From: Oscillatoriales cyanobacterium
GTDB lineage: Bacteria; Cyanobacteriota; Cyanobacteriia; CACIAM-69d
Assembly: GCA_004292515.1 (NCBI GenBank)
Contig: RDXB01000047.1
Coordinates: 1 to 58,836 of the forward strand
DNA length: 58,836 bases
Direction: 5' to 3'
The notes below the pieces were generated by a model. It ran no database searches and was not told where the DNA came from. It was given only the letters and a program-made list of their open reading frames with translations. Position numbers and translations under genes: made by a program. This document shows positions 1-8,527 of the stretch, piece after piece; position 1 is the stretch's first letter; every line of letters starts with the position of its first letter.

Positions 1-101
1 GAGCGGATGAAGCCGACTTCGCCGCGATGAAGCAGGAAGCTTCCTGATTGCTGCATTTGCTAGTCAATTGCAGCAATTGTTAGTGAATTAGTGACGGTTG
101 A

Positions 102-1670
102 GTGTTCTGGGTCACAGATCTTGCCGCCTTGGTGGCTGATGCTCTGGACGTTGACCCTACGCGAACTGGATCAAGTCCCTTACGTTCCATTGCAGGTGCA
201 TCAGAGATAGCGTTTATGACAGCCGCCCTTCATTCAGCCCTTCATTCAGCCCCTCCTGCCACCCCTGACTCAGGCATGGACTCGGGCATGGACTCGGGCA
301 CAGGATTGGATCGCCATTCTGGCCTTGAACCACCCCCTACCCGACGAGTCCCGAGGCTCGATCGCTGTAGTCCCCCCGAATTGCTCGCTTACTTTCAAGA
401 TGCTTGGACATTGGAGGACACCTTATTTAACAGTTTGCTGGATTCAAAAACCTTTTATTTACAGCCGGATGCCCTCCGAAATCCACTGATTTTCTACCTG
501 GGGCATTCGGCTGTTTTTTATATCAACAAATTGGTGCGTGTGGGGCTAATCACAGACCGCCTCAATCCCGCCTTTGAAGCCCTGTTTGAAGTGGGGGTTG
601 ATCCAGAAACCGCCGATGATTTAAATGATGCGATCGCCACGGTAGCTTGGCCCGAGGTGGCTGCGGTTTGGCACTATCGCGATCGGGCACGCGGGGCGAT
701 CGAGCAGTTGATCCAAACGATCGATTTCGGTTTGCCGATTCATGCCGACCATCCCCTGTGGGCGCTGTTGATGGCGATCGAACACCAGCGAATCCATGTG
801 GAAACCTCATCAATGTTGCTGCGCCAGTTACCCCTAGGTCAACTCCAGCGGCCTAACGGTTGGCAGGAAGCCCCTAGCCGAGGAGCAACGCCGCCTAACC
901 CGCTGATCGCGATTCCGGGGGGAACCGTGACCCTGGGCAAACCGGCGAGCGATCGCACCTATGGTTGGGACAGTGAGTATGGCCAGCGCGTCGTTGAGGT
1001 CGAGCCATTTGCGATCGGGCAATACCCCGTGACCCACGGCGAATATCTCGAATTTGTGGCGGCGGGGGGCTACGATCGTGCCGACTATTGGAGCGCTGAG
1101 GCCTGGGCTTGGAAACAGGCGAATGGGGTGCAGCATCCCAAATTTTGGCGATCGACCCCCGAGGGCTATGTCTATCGATCGACCTTTGCAGAACTGGCCT
1201 TGCCCCTCGATTGGCCGGTCGAGGTGAACTATTACGAGGCGATCGCCTTCTGTGCTTGGCGAGGGCCCGACTGTCGGTTAATGACCGAAGCCGAATGGAA
1301 CCGGGCTTGTCAGTTTGCCGAGGGCGATCGGTTCCCCGAGCAAGGCAATTTGAACTGGCGGTGGGTGTCGCCCTGGCCGGTGGGTTGGAGCCAAACGAGC
1401 GATCGTGCCCATTTGCCCGCAGATCTGCGGGGCAATGTTTGGGAATGGATGGGTGAGTCTTTTTATCCGCTTCCGGGTTTCCAACCCCACCCGCTTTATC
1501 TCGATCAATCAGCACCCTTTTTTGATGATTGTCACCAACTGATGTTAGGTGGATCTTGGGCCACCAATGGTGCGATGGCATTACCCAGTTATCGCAACTG
1601 GTTTCGTCCCTATTTCTATCAACATGCTGGGTTTCGGATTGCCCAGTCCCTTCCGCACCATCAGCCCTGA
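102..1670 (+). CDS. egtB: OvoA-like EgtB, ergothioneine sulfoxide synthase candidate
   Basis: Non-haem iron sulfoxide synthase that should couple cysteine or gamma-glutamylcysteine to N-alpha-trimethylhistidine. An N-terminal DinB-like helical domain (about residues 88-245) carries a likely iron triad: His135 in GHSAVFY, and His228 and His232 in EHQRIHVE. A formylglycine-generating-enzyme-like domain follows (about 268-520, ending GGSWATNGAM...AGFRIA). The segment LFEVGVDPETADDL and the block around VWHYRDRA look more like the OvoA branch than actinobacterial EgtB, but there is no C-terminal methyltransferase domain as in OvoA. The egtD gene lies 83 bp downstream, so ergothioneine rather than ovothiol is the likely product. 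The GTG start at 102 is uncertain; an ATG at 216 would remove a poorly conserved tail. Residues 56-66 are a low-complexity DSGM repeat. Confidence 0.82.
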   Translation: MFWVTDLAALVADALDVDPTRTGSSPLRSIAGASEIAFMTAALHSALHSAPPATPDSGMDSGMDSGTGLDRHSGLEPPPTRRVPRLDRCSPPELLAYFQDAWTLEDTLFNSLLDSKTFYLQPDALRNPLIFYLGHSAVFYINKLVRVGLITDRLNPAFEALFEVGVDPETADDLNDAIATVAWPEVAAVWHYRDRARGAIEQLIQTIDFGLPIHADHPLWALLMAIEHQRIHVETSSMLLRQLPLGQLQRPNGWQEAPSRGATPPNPLIAIPGGTVTLGKPASDRTYGWDSEYGQRVVEVEPFAIGQYPVTHGEYLEFVAAGGYDRADYWSAEAWAWKQANGVQHPKFWRSTPEGYVYRSTFAELALPLDWPVEVNYYEAIAFCAWRGPDCRLMTEAEWNRACQFAEGDRFPEQGNLNWRWVSPWPVGWSQTSDRAHLPADLRGNVWEWMGESFYPLPGFQPHPLYLDQSAPFFDDCHQLMLGGSWATNGAMALPSYRNWFRPYFYQHAGFRIAQSLPHHQP

Positions 1671-1753
1671 CATTGCCACCATTTGGGTAGGGGCGAGTTT
1701 GAAACCTGCCCCTACGATCAATGACTATTGTTCGACATTTCAACAATTATTCT

Positions 1754-2791
1754 ATGTCTTTACTGACACCGCCTGAACTAACAGCAACTGCCGCTGATAC
1801 CGCTGATGTCGCTGAAGTTTCCGAGTCGCTGATTGTGCTCGATCGCACCCATGCCGAGCTGAACAATCCTGGCGAAGATGTGATTGCCGGATTGGGGCGA
1901 TCGCCTAAAACTCTGCCGGCCCAGTATTTCTATGACGATCGCGGCTCAGAATTATTTGAGCAAATTTGTCAGCTTCCGGAATATTATCCCACCCGCACCG
2001 AAGCCTGGATTTTGCAGCACTATGCCGCAGAGATTGCTCAAGTAACGAATAGTCATGAGCTGATTGAACTGGGTAGCGGCAGCTCTACCAAAACCCGCTT
2101 GCTGTTGGATGCTTACCGCGACACATTGGGGCGCTGTCACTATCTTCCCGTTGATGTCAGCGGGGGAATTTTGGGCAGCACGGTCAATCATTTACAGGTG
2201 CAATATCCTGAGTTTTCCATCCAAGGATTGTGGGGAACCTATGATCAAGCTTTGGCTTATTTGGGCACGACCCAAGCGCCATCCCGCATGATTTCCTTTT
2301 TGGGAAGTTCGATCGGTAATTTCAACGCGATCGAGTGCGATCGCTTCTTGCAAAAAGTGGCCGCCGCCCTCACACCCAATGATTGGTTTTTGTTGGGCAT
2401 TGATCTACAAAAAGAAACCAGCTTGCTCGAAGCCGCCTACAACGATCGCCAGGGTGTAACGGCGGCTTTTAATTTGAATATGTTGTCCCATTTGAATTGG
2501 CGCTTTCAAGGCAATTGCAATCCCGATTGGTTTGTGCATCGTGCCCGTTACAACACGGTAGATGGGCAAATTGAGATGTATTTGGATTGCCAGCGAGCCT
2601 GTGATATCACCTTCAAAACCCTCGATTTTCAGGTGTCATTTGCTGAGGGCGAAGCGATGTTGACCGAAATTTCGCGCAAGTTTCAGTTAACTCAACTAGA
2701 ACAGCAACTGAACCGCCAAGGTCTGAAAACGGTTCAATGCTGGACTGATCCTCAATCTTGGTTTGGGTTGGTGTTGTGCCAAACTCAATAA
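1754..2791 (+). CDS. egtD: EgtD, histidine N-alpha-methyltransferase
   Basis: SAM-dependent enzyme that trimethylates histidine to hercynine, the first step of ergothioneine synthesis. The family pattern is clear: the N-terminal block LPAQYFYDDRGSELFEQICQ and YYPTRTE, the SAM-binding loop ELGSGSSTKTR, the VDVSG strand, FLGSSIGNF, and the C-terminal FAEGEAMLTEISRKF. The protein is about 345 residues from the ATG at 1754; an upstream in-frame ATG at 1721 would add 11 residues. It follows the egtB-like gene on the same strand and the two probably form one transcript. Family assignment is secure; the start is not. Confidence 0.9.
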   Translation: MSLLTPPELTATAADTADVAEVSESLIVLDRTHAELNNPGEDVIAGLGRSPKTLPAQYFYDDRGSELFEQICQLPEYYPTRTEAWILQHYAAEIAQVTNSHELIELGSGSSTKTRLLLDAYRDTLGRCHYLPVDVSGGILGSTVNHLQVQYPEFSIQGLWGTYDQALAYLGTTQAPSRMISFLGSSIGNFNAIECDRFLQKVAAALTPNDWFLLGIDLQKETSLLEAAYNDRQGVTAAFNLNMLSHLNWRFQGNCNPDWFVHRARYNTVDGQIEMYLDCQRACDITFKTLDFQVSFAEGEAMLTEISRKFQLTQLEQQLNRQGLKTVQCWTDPQSWFGLVLCQTQ

Positions 2792-2869
2792 ACACTCAAG
2801 ACGGCTGCGGGCAACTGGGTTTCAGTCGATCGCTTAAGTCGATCGCTTAAGTCGATCGTTGCTCCAACC

Positions 2870-3097
2870 ACGGCAGACAAGGGGCTTAGGGCCTGTCGTC
2901 ATTTCTGGATGTGCGGCTGAAGCGGTTGGTTTTTCGTGCCCCAACCGTCGTAACAAGGGGCTTAAGCCCCTTGCTCCCAACGATCCCGTAACGGCGGAAT
3001 CAGAGTTTTGGGCGATTTGATGACAGTCCCTAAGACCCTTGCCCCTCAAAATCTGCTCACGGTGGCATCAGGGTTTTAGGTGCTTGGATCACATCCC
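2870..3097. repeat. Nested miniature element: complete copy inside an older copy
   Basis: The inner element spans 2889-3030 (142 bp), with ends GGGCCTGTCGTCA and TGATGACAGTCCC in inverted orientation and a TA on each side (2887-2888, 3031-3032). Its centre is the palindrome CAAGGGGCTTAAGCCCCTTG at 2954-2973. Flanking sequence is an older copy: on the left, ACAAGGGGCT; on the right, AGACCCTTGCCCC then ATCTGCTCACGGTGGCATCA, ending near 3097. Removing the inner copy plus one TA restores GGGGCTTAAG, the centre of the outer copy. No ORF of its own. The spacer between egtD and the glycosyltransferase (2792-3155) holds nothing else recognisable, apart from a triple CGATCGCTTAAGT at 2827-2856. Confidence 0.85.
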
Positions 3098-3155
3098 CGA
3101 AGCCGATCGCCCTGATCATGCCGTCTTGCTGAGTGGGTTCCCATTGAGTTGCCCT

Positions 3156-4808
3156 ATGGCTGTCGATGTTGATTCTCGATCGCCCCGATCGATCGCCCCG
3201 CTTTGGCTCCGATCACTCGCGATCGGCTGTTTGGTGCTGGGGATTGGGTTGCGGGTTTGGGTGCTCGATCGCCCCGTGATTTGGCATGACGAAGTGCTGA
3301 CGGCGATCGAATCCTCGGGCTACAGCTTGGATGCGATTAAAACCCAGCACTTTACGGGCCAACTGGTCAGCCCCGCCACCCTCACGGCCTACTTGCACCC
3401 CCAGGGTCAGCCCTGGAGCGCCACCCTCACATCCGTCACCAGCACCCCCGAGCATCCACCGCTCTATTACCTGCTGACGCGGCTGTGGCTGGATGGGTGG
3501 GGAACCGGGCCGATCGCCCTGCGGAGTTTGGCAGTGGTGTTTGGCTTGGCGCTGATCCCGGCGGCGGCTTGGTTGGCTTGGGAATTGAGCCGATCGGCTT
3601 CGGTGGTGTGGTGGGCGATCGCCCTGGTCTCCCTGTCACCGTTTCATGTGCTCTATGCCCGAGAAGCCCGCGAATATAGCCTGTGGGCGGCCTTGGTGGC
3701 GGCGGCGGGGGCGGCCCTGTTGCGGGGATTGCGACTGCACGACCGTACTGCAACCTGGAGCGATCGCTTGCGGGCTTGGTGGCCCTATGGCTTGACCCTG
3801 GCCCTGGGGTTTTATACATCTCTGTTGATGGCCTACGTGGCGATTGGCCATGGTTTCTATGGACTGATGCTCGATCGCGGGCGACTGGGCGGGCGAACTT
3901 GGGCGATCGGGCTGTCGGGCTTGGCGGCGACGGCGGCCTTTGGCCCCTGGTTGGCGGTGCTGATTCCCGGTTGGGAACGGGCCAAAAACCTGACGATTTG
4001 GATGACCCAGTTTCATGAGCCGCGCGATCGCGTGATTCGCCGGTTTGCTGAACAACTGGCCCGGGGTCTGGGTGAGTTGCAACCCGAGCCAACCACCGGC
4101 TGGACGATCACCACGATCGCCCTAGCAGCCATTTCCCTTGGATCGCTTGGCTGGCTGGTGTGGCGGCGGCCTTTGCGGGTTTGGGCCTTTGGGCTGACCT
4201 TGGCGATCGTGCCGGTCAGCTTCTTGGCGGTTCCCGATTTGCTGGACGGAGCCCTGCGCTCGATCGCCACCCGCTACTGGACTCCCACCTTGCTGGCCGT
4301 GCAGTTGGCCCTCGCGATCGGGTTCGGAGCGATCGAGCGTGATCAGCTCCCCTGGCGACGCATCGCAATCACGGCCGGAGCGATCGCCCTGTTGACGGTG
4401 GGGGGCAATGCCAGCCTGCACCTAAGCCAAGCGATCAACCCCTCAATGACCAAAGGGATCAGCGCCAGCCTGCCAGCCATGGCCGCGATCGCCAACCAAG
4501 CCGATCGCCCCGTAATTCTCACCGACGGCATGATCTACCACCCGGCCAATGCGATCGCCCTCGCCCTGCGGCTGAAACCCACCGCCGAGTTTTATCTGAT
4601 TCCCGACTTCGATCAGCTCACACCCACTGACCTAGCACCTTTGCAAGCCCGCTGGACTGCCGCGAACCCACCCACCCTATACGCCCTGAATCTGAGTCCC
4701 CGCGCGCGCCAACAACTCGAAACCCAACTGCAATGGGCGATCGAGGGAGTGTTGGGCGACGGCATGGCCTGGCTCGATCGACTCAAACCGGGGCGATCGC
4801 TCAATTAA
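3156..4808 (+). CDS. GT39/ArnT-like membrane glycosyltransferase
   Basis: Predicted multi-pass glycosyltransferase using a polyprenyl-phosphate sugar donor on the outer face of the membrane. An N-terminal membrane helix (about residues 16-34) is followed by VIWHDEVLTA, the acidic Asp-Glu pair expected in the first external loop of the PMT/ArnT superfamily. Then EHPPLYYLLTRLW and a long series of Leu/Ala/Trp-rich helices to about residue 430, and a soluble C-terminal part. I use the ATG at 3156 (551 aa); a longer reading frame begins in the nested repeat just upstream and is unlikely to be native. The acceptor is not evident from context, since the neighbours are unrelated. Confidence 0.7.
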   Translation: MAVDVDSRSPRSIAPLWLRSLAIGCLVLGIGLRVWVLDRPVIWHDEVLTAIESSGYSLDAIKTQHFTGQLVSPATLTAYLHPQGQPWSATLTSVTSTPEHPPLYYLLTRLWLDGWGTGPIALRSLAVVFGLALIPAAAWLAWELSRSASVVWWAIALVSLSPFHVLYAREAREYSLWAALVAAAGAALLRGLRLHDRTATWSDRLRAWWPYGLTLALGFYTSLLMAYVAIGHGFYGLMLDRGRLGGRTWAIGLSGLAATAAFGPWLAVLIPGWERAKNLTIWMTQFHEPRDRVIRRFAEQLARGLGELQPEPTTGWTITTIALAAISLGSLGWLVWRRPLRVWAFGLTLAIVPVSFLAVPDLLDGALRSIATRYWTPTLLAVQLALAIGFGAIERDQLPWRRIAITAGAIALLTVGGNASLHLSQAINPSMTKGISASLPAMAAIANQADRPVILTDGMIYHPANAIALALRLKPTAEFYLIPDFDQLTPTDLAPLQARWTAANPPTLYALNLSPRARQQLETQLQWAIEGVLGDGMAWLDRLKPGRSLN

Positions 4809-4938
4809 CCCCTTGCGCGGGTCAGAGGGATTTAGGGTGTTGATTCTCGCTCCCATGCACCAAAGATGGAGGCGGCCCAGGCGATCAGGGGCGATCGTTT
4901 CTTCGGAATGGGTTGCGGTAAATCGATAAATCGTTGTT

Positions 4939-7900
4939 CTAGGCGATCGGGTTAATGGCAGCGTAGTGCCAGGTTTCTGCGTGCTGAATCGCAAGGCCAA
5001 ACCATTCGAGCCGATCGAGGTTTTCGCGAATCACTTGTCTGCGTTTGTCGGTGATTTTGCCTTTGAATTGGGCGGCGATTTGGTCGATCGACCAGTTGCC
5101 GGGGTTGCTGCGTAGGAGGTCGCGGATCGCGGCGAGTTGGGCCTTGGGCTGGGTGGGCCAGGGCTGTGGCTCGGCGGCGGGGGCGATCGGCTCGGGGCTG
5201 TCGATTAGGTTGGCGATCGCGGTTTGGGTGGTTTGGGTGGCGGGGGCTTGGTAGTCGGGCCGCAGCCAGCGGATGTGGCCGTTGCGTTCTTCGGCGGCGC
5301 GTTCGGCGTTGAGTTTCACGAGCCGTTCCAAGATTTGTTCATCGAGGCTGTTGGCGGGTTCCTCGTCGGGGGGCAAGGGGCGATCGTCGTTGGGGGGCAA
5401 GGGGCTTAAGCCCCTTGTCTGGGTCAGTAGGGGGATGAGGTCGTCCCAACCGTAGGCGCGGAAGACGGCGCGATCGAGGTCGTCGTGAATTTGTTTGAGG
5501 GTGGAGACGAGGGCGCGATCGTTGAGTTCGCGGTCTTTGTCGGTGAAGGGTTGACCGGCGCGGAGTTTTTCGAGCAGGTTATACATCCCGGTGATGGTGA
5601 TGTCGGGGTGGTTGGCCTGCACGGTTTTGCGATGGGCATCGAGCCGATCGCCCAGTTCGCGAATTTCTTGTTTGAGGCGATCAGCCGGATCAGGAAATGG
5701 AAACGGATCAAAGCAAACGGTTTTGTTATAGCGTGGGTCATTTCCAACACCCAATCGCCCACCGGCTGCCAATGCCCAAGTAACATGAATTTTGCTGGAA
5801 AGAACACCTAAAAAGTACGCATCTTCCAAAGCGATCATGACGGTTGTACTATCACAAATCGTTTTCGATGATGAAAATACAAAAAATCTGTGTCGCGATG
5901 TTAAGGACGTGACCAAGAATTGATCAATTTTTTTTAAGGCAGGGCGAAAGGTGTTTCTCGATTTTTCAAAAATCCACCATTTTTCTCTCAACACTGGGTT
6001 GTTGTTTCTAGATCTTTCGGGATATGCCCTGTCAAGCAACCATTGAAATATTAATGGTTCATTTTTTGACAATTCCTCTTTTTGGATTTCAAAACAATCA
6101 ATCGCATAATAATTTCGATTGGCTTGAGTTATATCCCTGCCCGAAAGAAGAGGATGAACTATATCTAACACTCTGGGTTTGATTGATTGAGCCTCTTGAG
6201 AGGTTAGTACAAATCCTTTACCTGTTAATTGATAACCAACACAAGAAATGCCTGAATTAGATTTCAAAACAGAGCAAGAGCATGGATCATGAAAAAGTTT
6301 GAGACCAGCACCAATATCGCCGTAAAATAATCTAAAGCCAATATCTTCGTTGTATATATCTTTATCTTCTTTTGCAATCAATGCCAGTCTACCTGACTTA
6401 TTAACATTGCTTGTAACAACCGTCATTGCAATTCGTACTGAAGCACTTCCCTCTTCATCAATCCAGGGATGATCAGGAATTGCATAACTTATGCAAAGAT
6501 CTCTTTTGTTAATAAATTTTTCAATAACTCTTCGATTGTATGTTTGACTAATTGAGTTGGTTGATATCAGTCCAAACGACTTAACCAGTCTCTTAATTGT
6601 TAAATTGGCAGCATGGTTCCACCAGTACATTACAAAATCGACTGCATCAGGTAGTGATTTATTGATTTTTCGTAGAGCCTCAACATAGCCATCATTGAGT
6701 TCTTCTCTCATATTAATTTTCCCAATAAATGGAGGATTCGAGACAATATAATCAGCCGCTGGCCATTCAGCAGGACGCGGATTTAAATAACGATAAATCA
6801 CCTTTTGATCGCTCGGATCAGGAACCTCCTTTCCCGTCACCGGATGAATCATCGTCTTGCCACCCCAACGAGTCCGCACCTGCCCCGTTTTCGGGTCAAC
6901 ATCCGGCTCCACCCCGTCATAGGCCAACACCGCATCGCGATTTTCAATATTCCCAAACGCCTGCAACACCGGCTCCGGCGGCTCCGCATTGCCAAACCGT
7001 TTGAAATGCCACTGCAAATAACCAATCCAAATCACCAACTCCGCGATCGCCGCCGCCCGAGGATTAATTTCAATTCCTAAAAATTGCGACGGATTCACCT
7101 GCTCCAAGACATTCAGTTGCACGTCTCCCGCCACATCCACCAGCCGCTTCAAAACCTCCTGTTCTAACCCCTTCAGCAAATCCAACGACACATACAAAAA
7201 ATTCCCCGTCCCACAGGCCGGATCGAGAATCCGAATCGATCGCAACTGCTCCAAAAACCCCTGAATTTCCGCCGCCGCCTTCGCCACCGCCCCCGTACTG
7301 CCATCCAATAGCCGCTTCACCTCCAACTCGATCGCCTCCCACTGCGATCGCAACGGCTCCATCACCACCGGCCGCACCAATCGCTCCACATACGATCGCG
7401 GCGTGTAGTGCGCCCCCAACCGGCTGCGCTCCGCCTTGTCCAGCGCCCGTTCCAACAACGTGCCAAAAATCGCTGGCTCCACCTGGCTCCAATCCTTCGC
7501 CGCCGCCCCATACAAAATTTCCAGTTGTTCCTTGGGCAGGGCGATCGCCGTCGCATTCTCAAAAAAACTGCCGTTAAACTTCAGCACCTTCTCGAAACCA
7601 AAGGAGCCACCCCGATTCATCGTTTCCCACAGCGCCTCAATTTCCGGTTGGAAAGTCGCCGGGTTGGGAATCCAGCGATCGCGCAGTGCCTTCGTAAACA
7701 TCTCCCCCTTCAGCAACGCCACATCCTCCGCAAACATCGTGAAAATGCAGCGCATCAGGAAACTTGCCGTTACCTGGGGATCGTGGCCCTGCTCCTCCAG
7801 CCAGCGCGACAGCTTGGCCAACTCTGCCGCCACTTCCCGCGTCACCCGTGCCCGCAGCTTTTCGGGGTTCAGCGCCTGCGGATCGGTGAAGATTTTGACG

Positions 7901-8418
7901 AAGCGATCGAACACCTCCGGCTGGGCCAAGTCCGCCAGGTTGACCGTTTCCCGCGCCCCATAGCCGCCATATTCGCCGCTGAACCCTTGCCAAATCTCGA
8001 AATGGGAGCCAATGTCGCACACCATCAAAAACGGCGGCAACGATCCCAGCATTCGGTTGTAGGCGTAGGATTTCGCTTGGTTAAAGGCCCTGTGCAGGTT
8101 GTCACGATAGATCTTCGTGCCCCGTTTGCCATGACCCTTGGCCGAAGAATCACTACCCTGCTTGGCTTCAATCAGGAAACAACCGGCCTTATAAAAATCC
8201 GCAAACCGCGTGGATTCGGCCTTGTCGCTGTAGAACTTAATATCCTTGTCAAAGCAATAGGGATCGCCGGGAACCGTTCCTTTCGGTGGTGGTTCTTCGA
8301 CCCCCAGCGCCCGACACCAATCCCCAAAGAATGATTGATAATTCGCCCGTTCGTTGCCTTCCGAGCCTTGCCATTTTTTGAGGAATGCTGCAACGCGATC
8401 GCGATCGTCCGGGGTCAT
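4939..8418 (-). CDS. MmeI-like one-polypeptide restriction-modification enzyme
   Basis: An 1159-residue protein that combines nuclease, adenine methyltransferase and specificity regions, as in type IIG/IIL enzymes. The N-terminus has a PD-(D/E)XK-like site: Asp74 in FADFYKAG and Glu84-x-Lys86 in FLIEAKQG. A helical linker leads to GAHYTPRSYVERLVRP (about 335-350), SAM motif I DPACGTGNF (399-407) and catalytic motif IV NPPF (561-564) of gamma-class N6-adenine methylases. The segment after NPPF to about residue 905 is the expected target-recognition region and is markedly AT-richer, without HIP1 octamers. The C-terminus (about 1090-1159) looks like a small helix-turn-helix module. A 20-bp repeat core is embedded in frame near 5400. 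No separate R, M or S gene adjoins it. Confidence 0.8.
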   Translation of the reverse strand: MTPDDRDRVAAFLKKWQGSEGNERANYQSFFGDWCRALGVEEPPPKGTVPGDPYCFDKDIKFYSDKAESTRFADFYKAGCFLIEAKQGSDSSAKGHGKRGTKIYRDNLHRAFNQAKSYAYNRMLGSLPPFLMVCDIGSHFEIWQGFSGEYGGYGARETVNLADLAQPEVFDRFVKIFTDPQALNPEKLRARVTREVAAELAKLSRWLEEQGHDPQVTASFLMRCIFTMFAEDVALLKGEMFTKALRDRWIPNPATFQPEIEALWETMNRGGSFGFEKVLKFNGSFFENATAIALPKEQLEILYGAAAKDWSQVEPAIFGTLLERALDKAERSRLGAHYTPRSYVERLVRPVVMEPLRSQWEAIELEVKRLLDGSTGAVAKAAAEIQGFLEQLRSIRILDPACGTGNFLYVSLDLLKGLEQEVLKRLVDVAGDVQLNVLEQVNPSQFLGIEINPRAAAIAELVIWIGYLQWHFKRFGNAEPPEPVLQAFGNIENRDAVLAYDGVEPDVDPKTGQVRTRWGGKTMIHPVTGKEVPDPSDQKVIYRYLNPRPAEWPAADYIVSNPPFIGKINMREELNDGYVEALRKINKSLPDAVDFVMYWWNHAANLTIKRLVKSFGLISTNSISQTYNRRVIEKFINKRDLCISYAIPDHPWIDEEGSASVRIAMTVVTSNVNKSGRLALIAKEDKDIYNEDIGFRLFYGDIGAGLKLFHDPCSCSVLKSNSGISCVGYQLTGKGFVLTSQEAQSIKPRVLDIVHPLLSGRDITQANRNYYAIDCFEIQKEELSKNEPLIFQWLLDRAYPERSRNNNPVLREKWWIFEKSRNTFRPALKKIDQFLVTSLTSRHRFFVFSSSKTICDSTTVMIALEDAYFLGVLSSKIHVTWALAAGGRLGVGNDPRYNKTVCFDPFPFPDPADRLKQEIRELGDRLDAHRKTVQANHPDITITGMYNLLEKLRAGQPFTDKDRELNDRALVSTLKQIHDDLDRAVFRAYGWDDLIPLLTQTRGLSPLPPNDDRPLPPDEEPANSLDEQILERLVKLNAERAAEERNGHIRWLRPDYQAPATQTTQTAIANLIDSPEPIAPAAEPQPWPTQPKAQLAAIRDLLRSNPGNWSIDQIAAQFKGKITDKRRQVIRENLDRLEWFGLAIQHAETWHYAAINPIA
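5393..5424. repeat. Miniature-element core inside the restriction-modification gene
   Basis: GGGGGGCAAGGGGCTTAAGC and the mirrored CCCCTTGTCTGG match the centre of the miniature elements found elsewhere in the window. The reading frame is not broken; the core encodes the peptide TQTRGLSPLPPND within a Pro/Asp/Glu-rich linker (about residues 1005-1018). Only the core is present, without the terminal inverted repeats. Confidence 0.75.
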
Positions 8419-8527
8419 CTTGGGGCCTAAAACACCTATCGCTGATCTTACTGATCTAAATTAATCCCTAGCCACACCAAATCTCATTACTGATCATGCA
8501 CCACGCTGGGCCACCGCCCGATCGCCC

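Noticed and set aside
102-1670. OvoA for ovothiol synthesis
   Set aside because: The C-terminal methyltransferase domain of OvoA is missing and egtD is next door, so ergothioneine is favoured.
895-1746. A 283-codon minus-strand frame opposite egtB
   Set aside because: Antisense shadow; the egtB frame carries all recognisable motifs.
7408-8334. A 308-codon plus-strand frame opposite the restriction-modification gene
   Set aside because: Antisense shadow; Arg/Gln/His-rich composition with no motif.
4939-8418. DISARM or BREX methylase
   Set aside because: The N-terminal nuclease-like site and single-gene setting fit a type IIG/IIL enzyme; no DrmA/B, PglZ or BrxC-like genes adjoin it.
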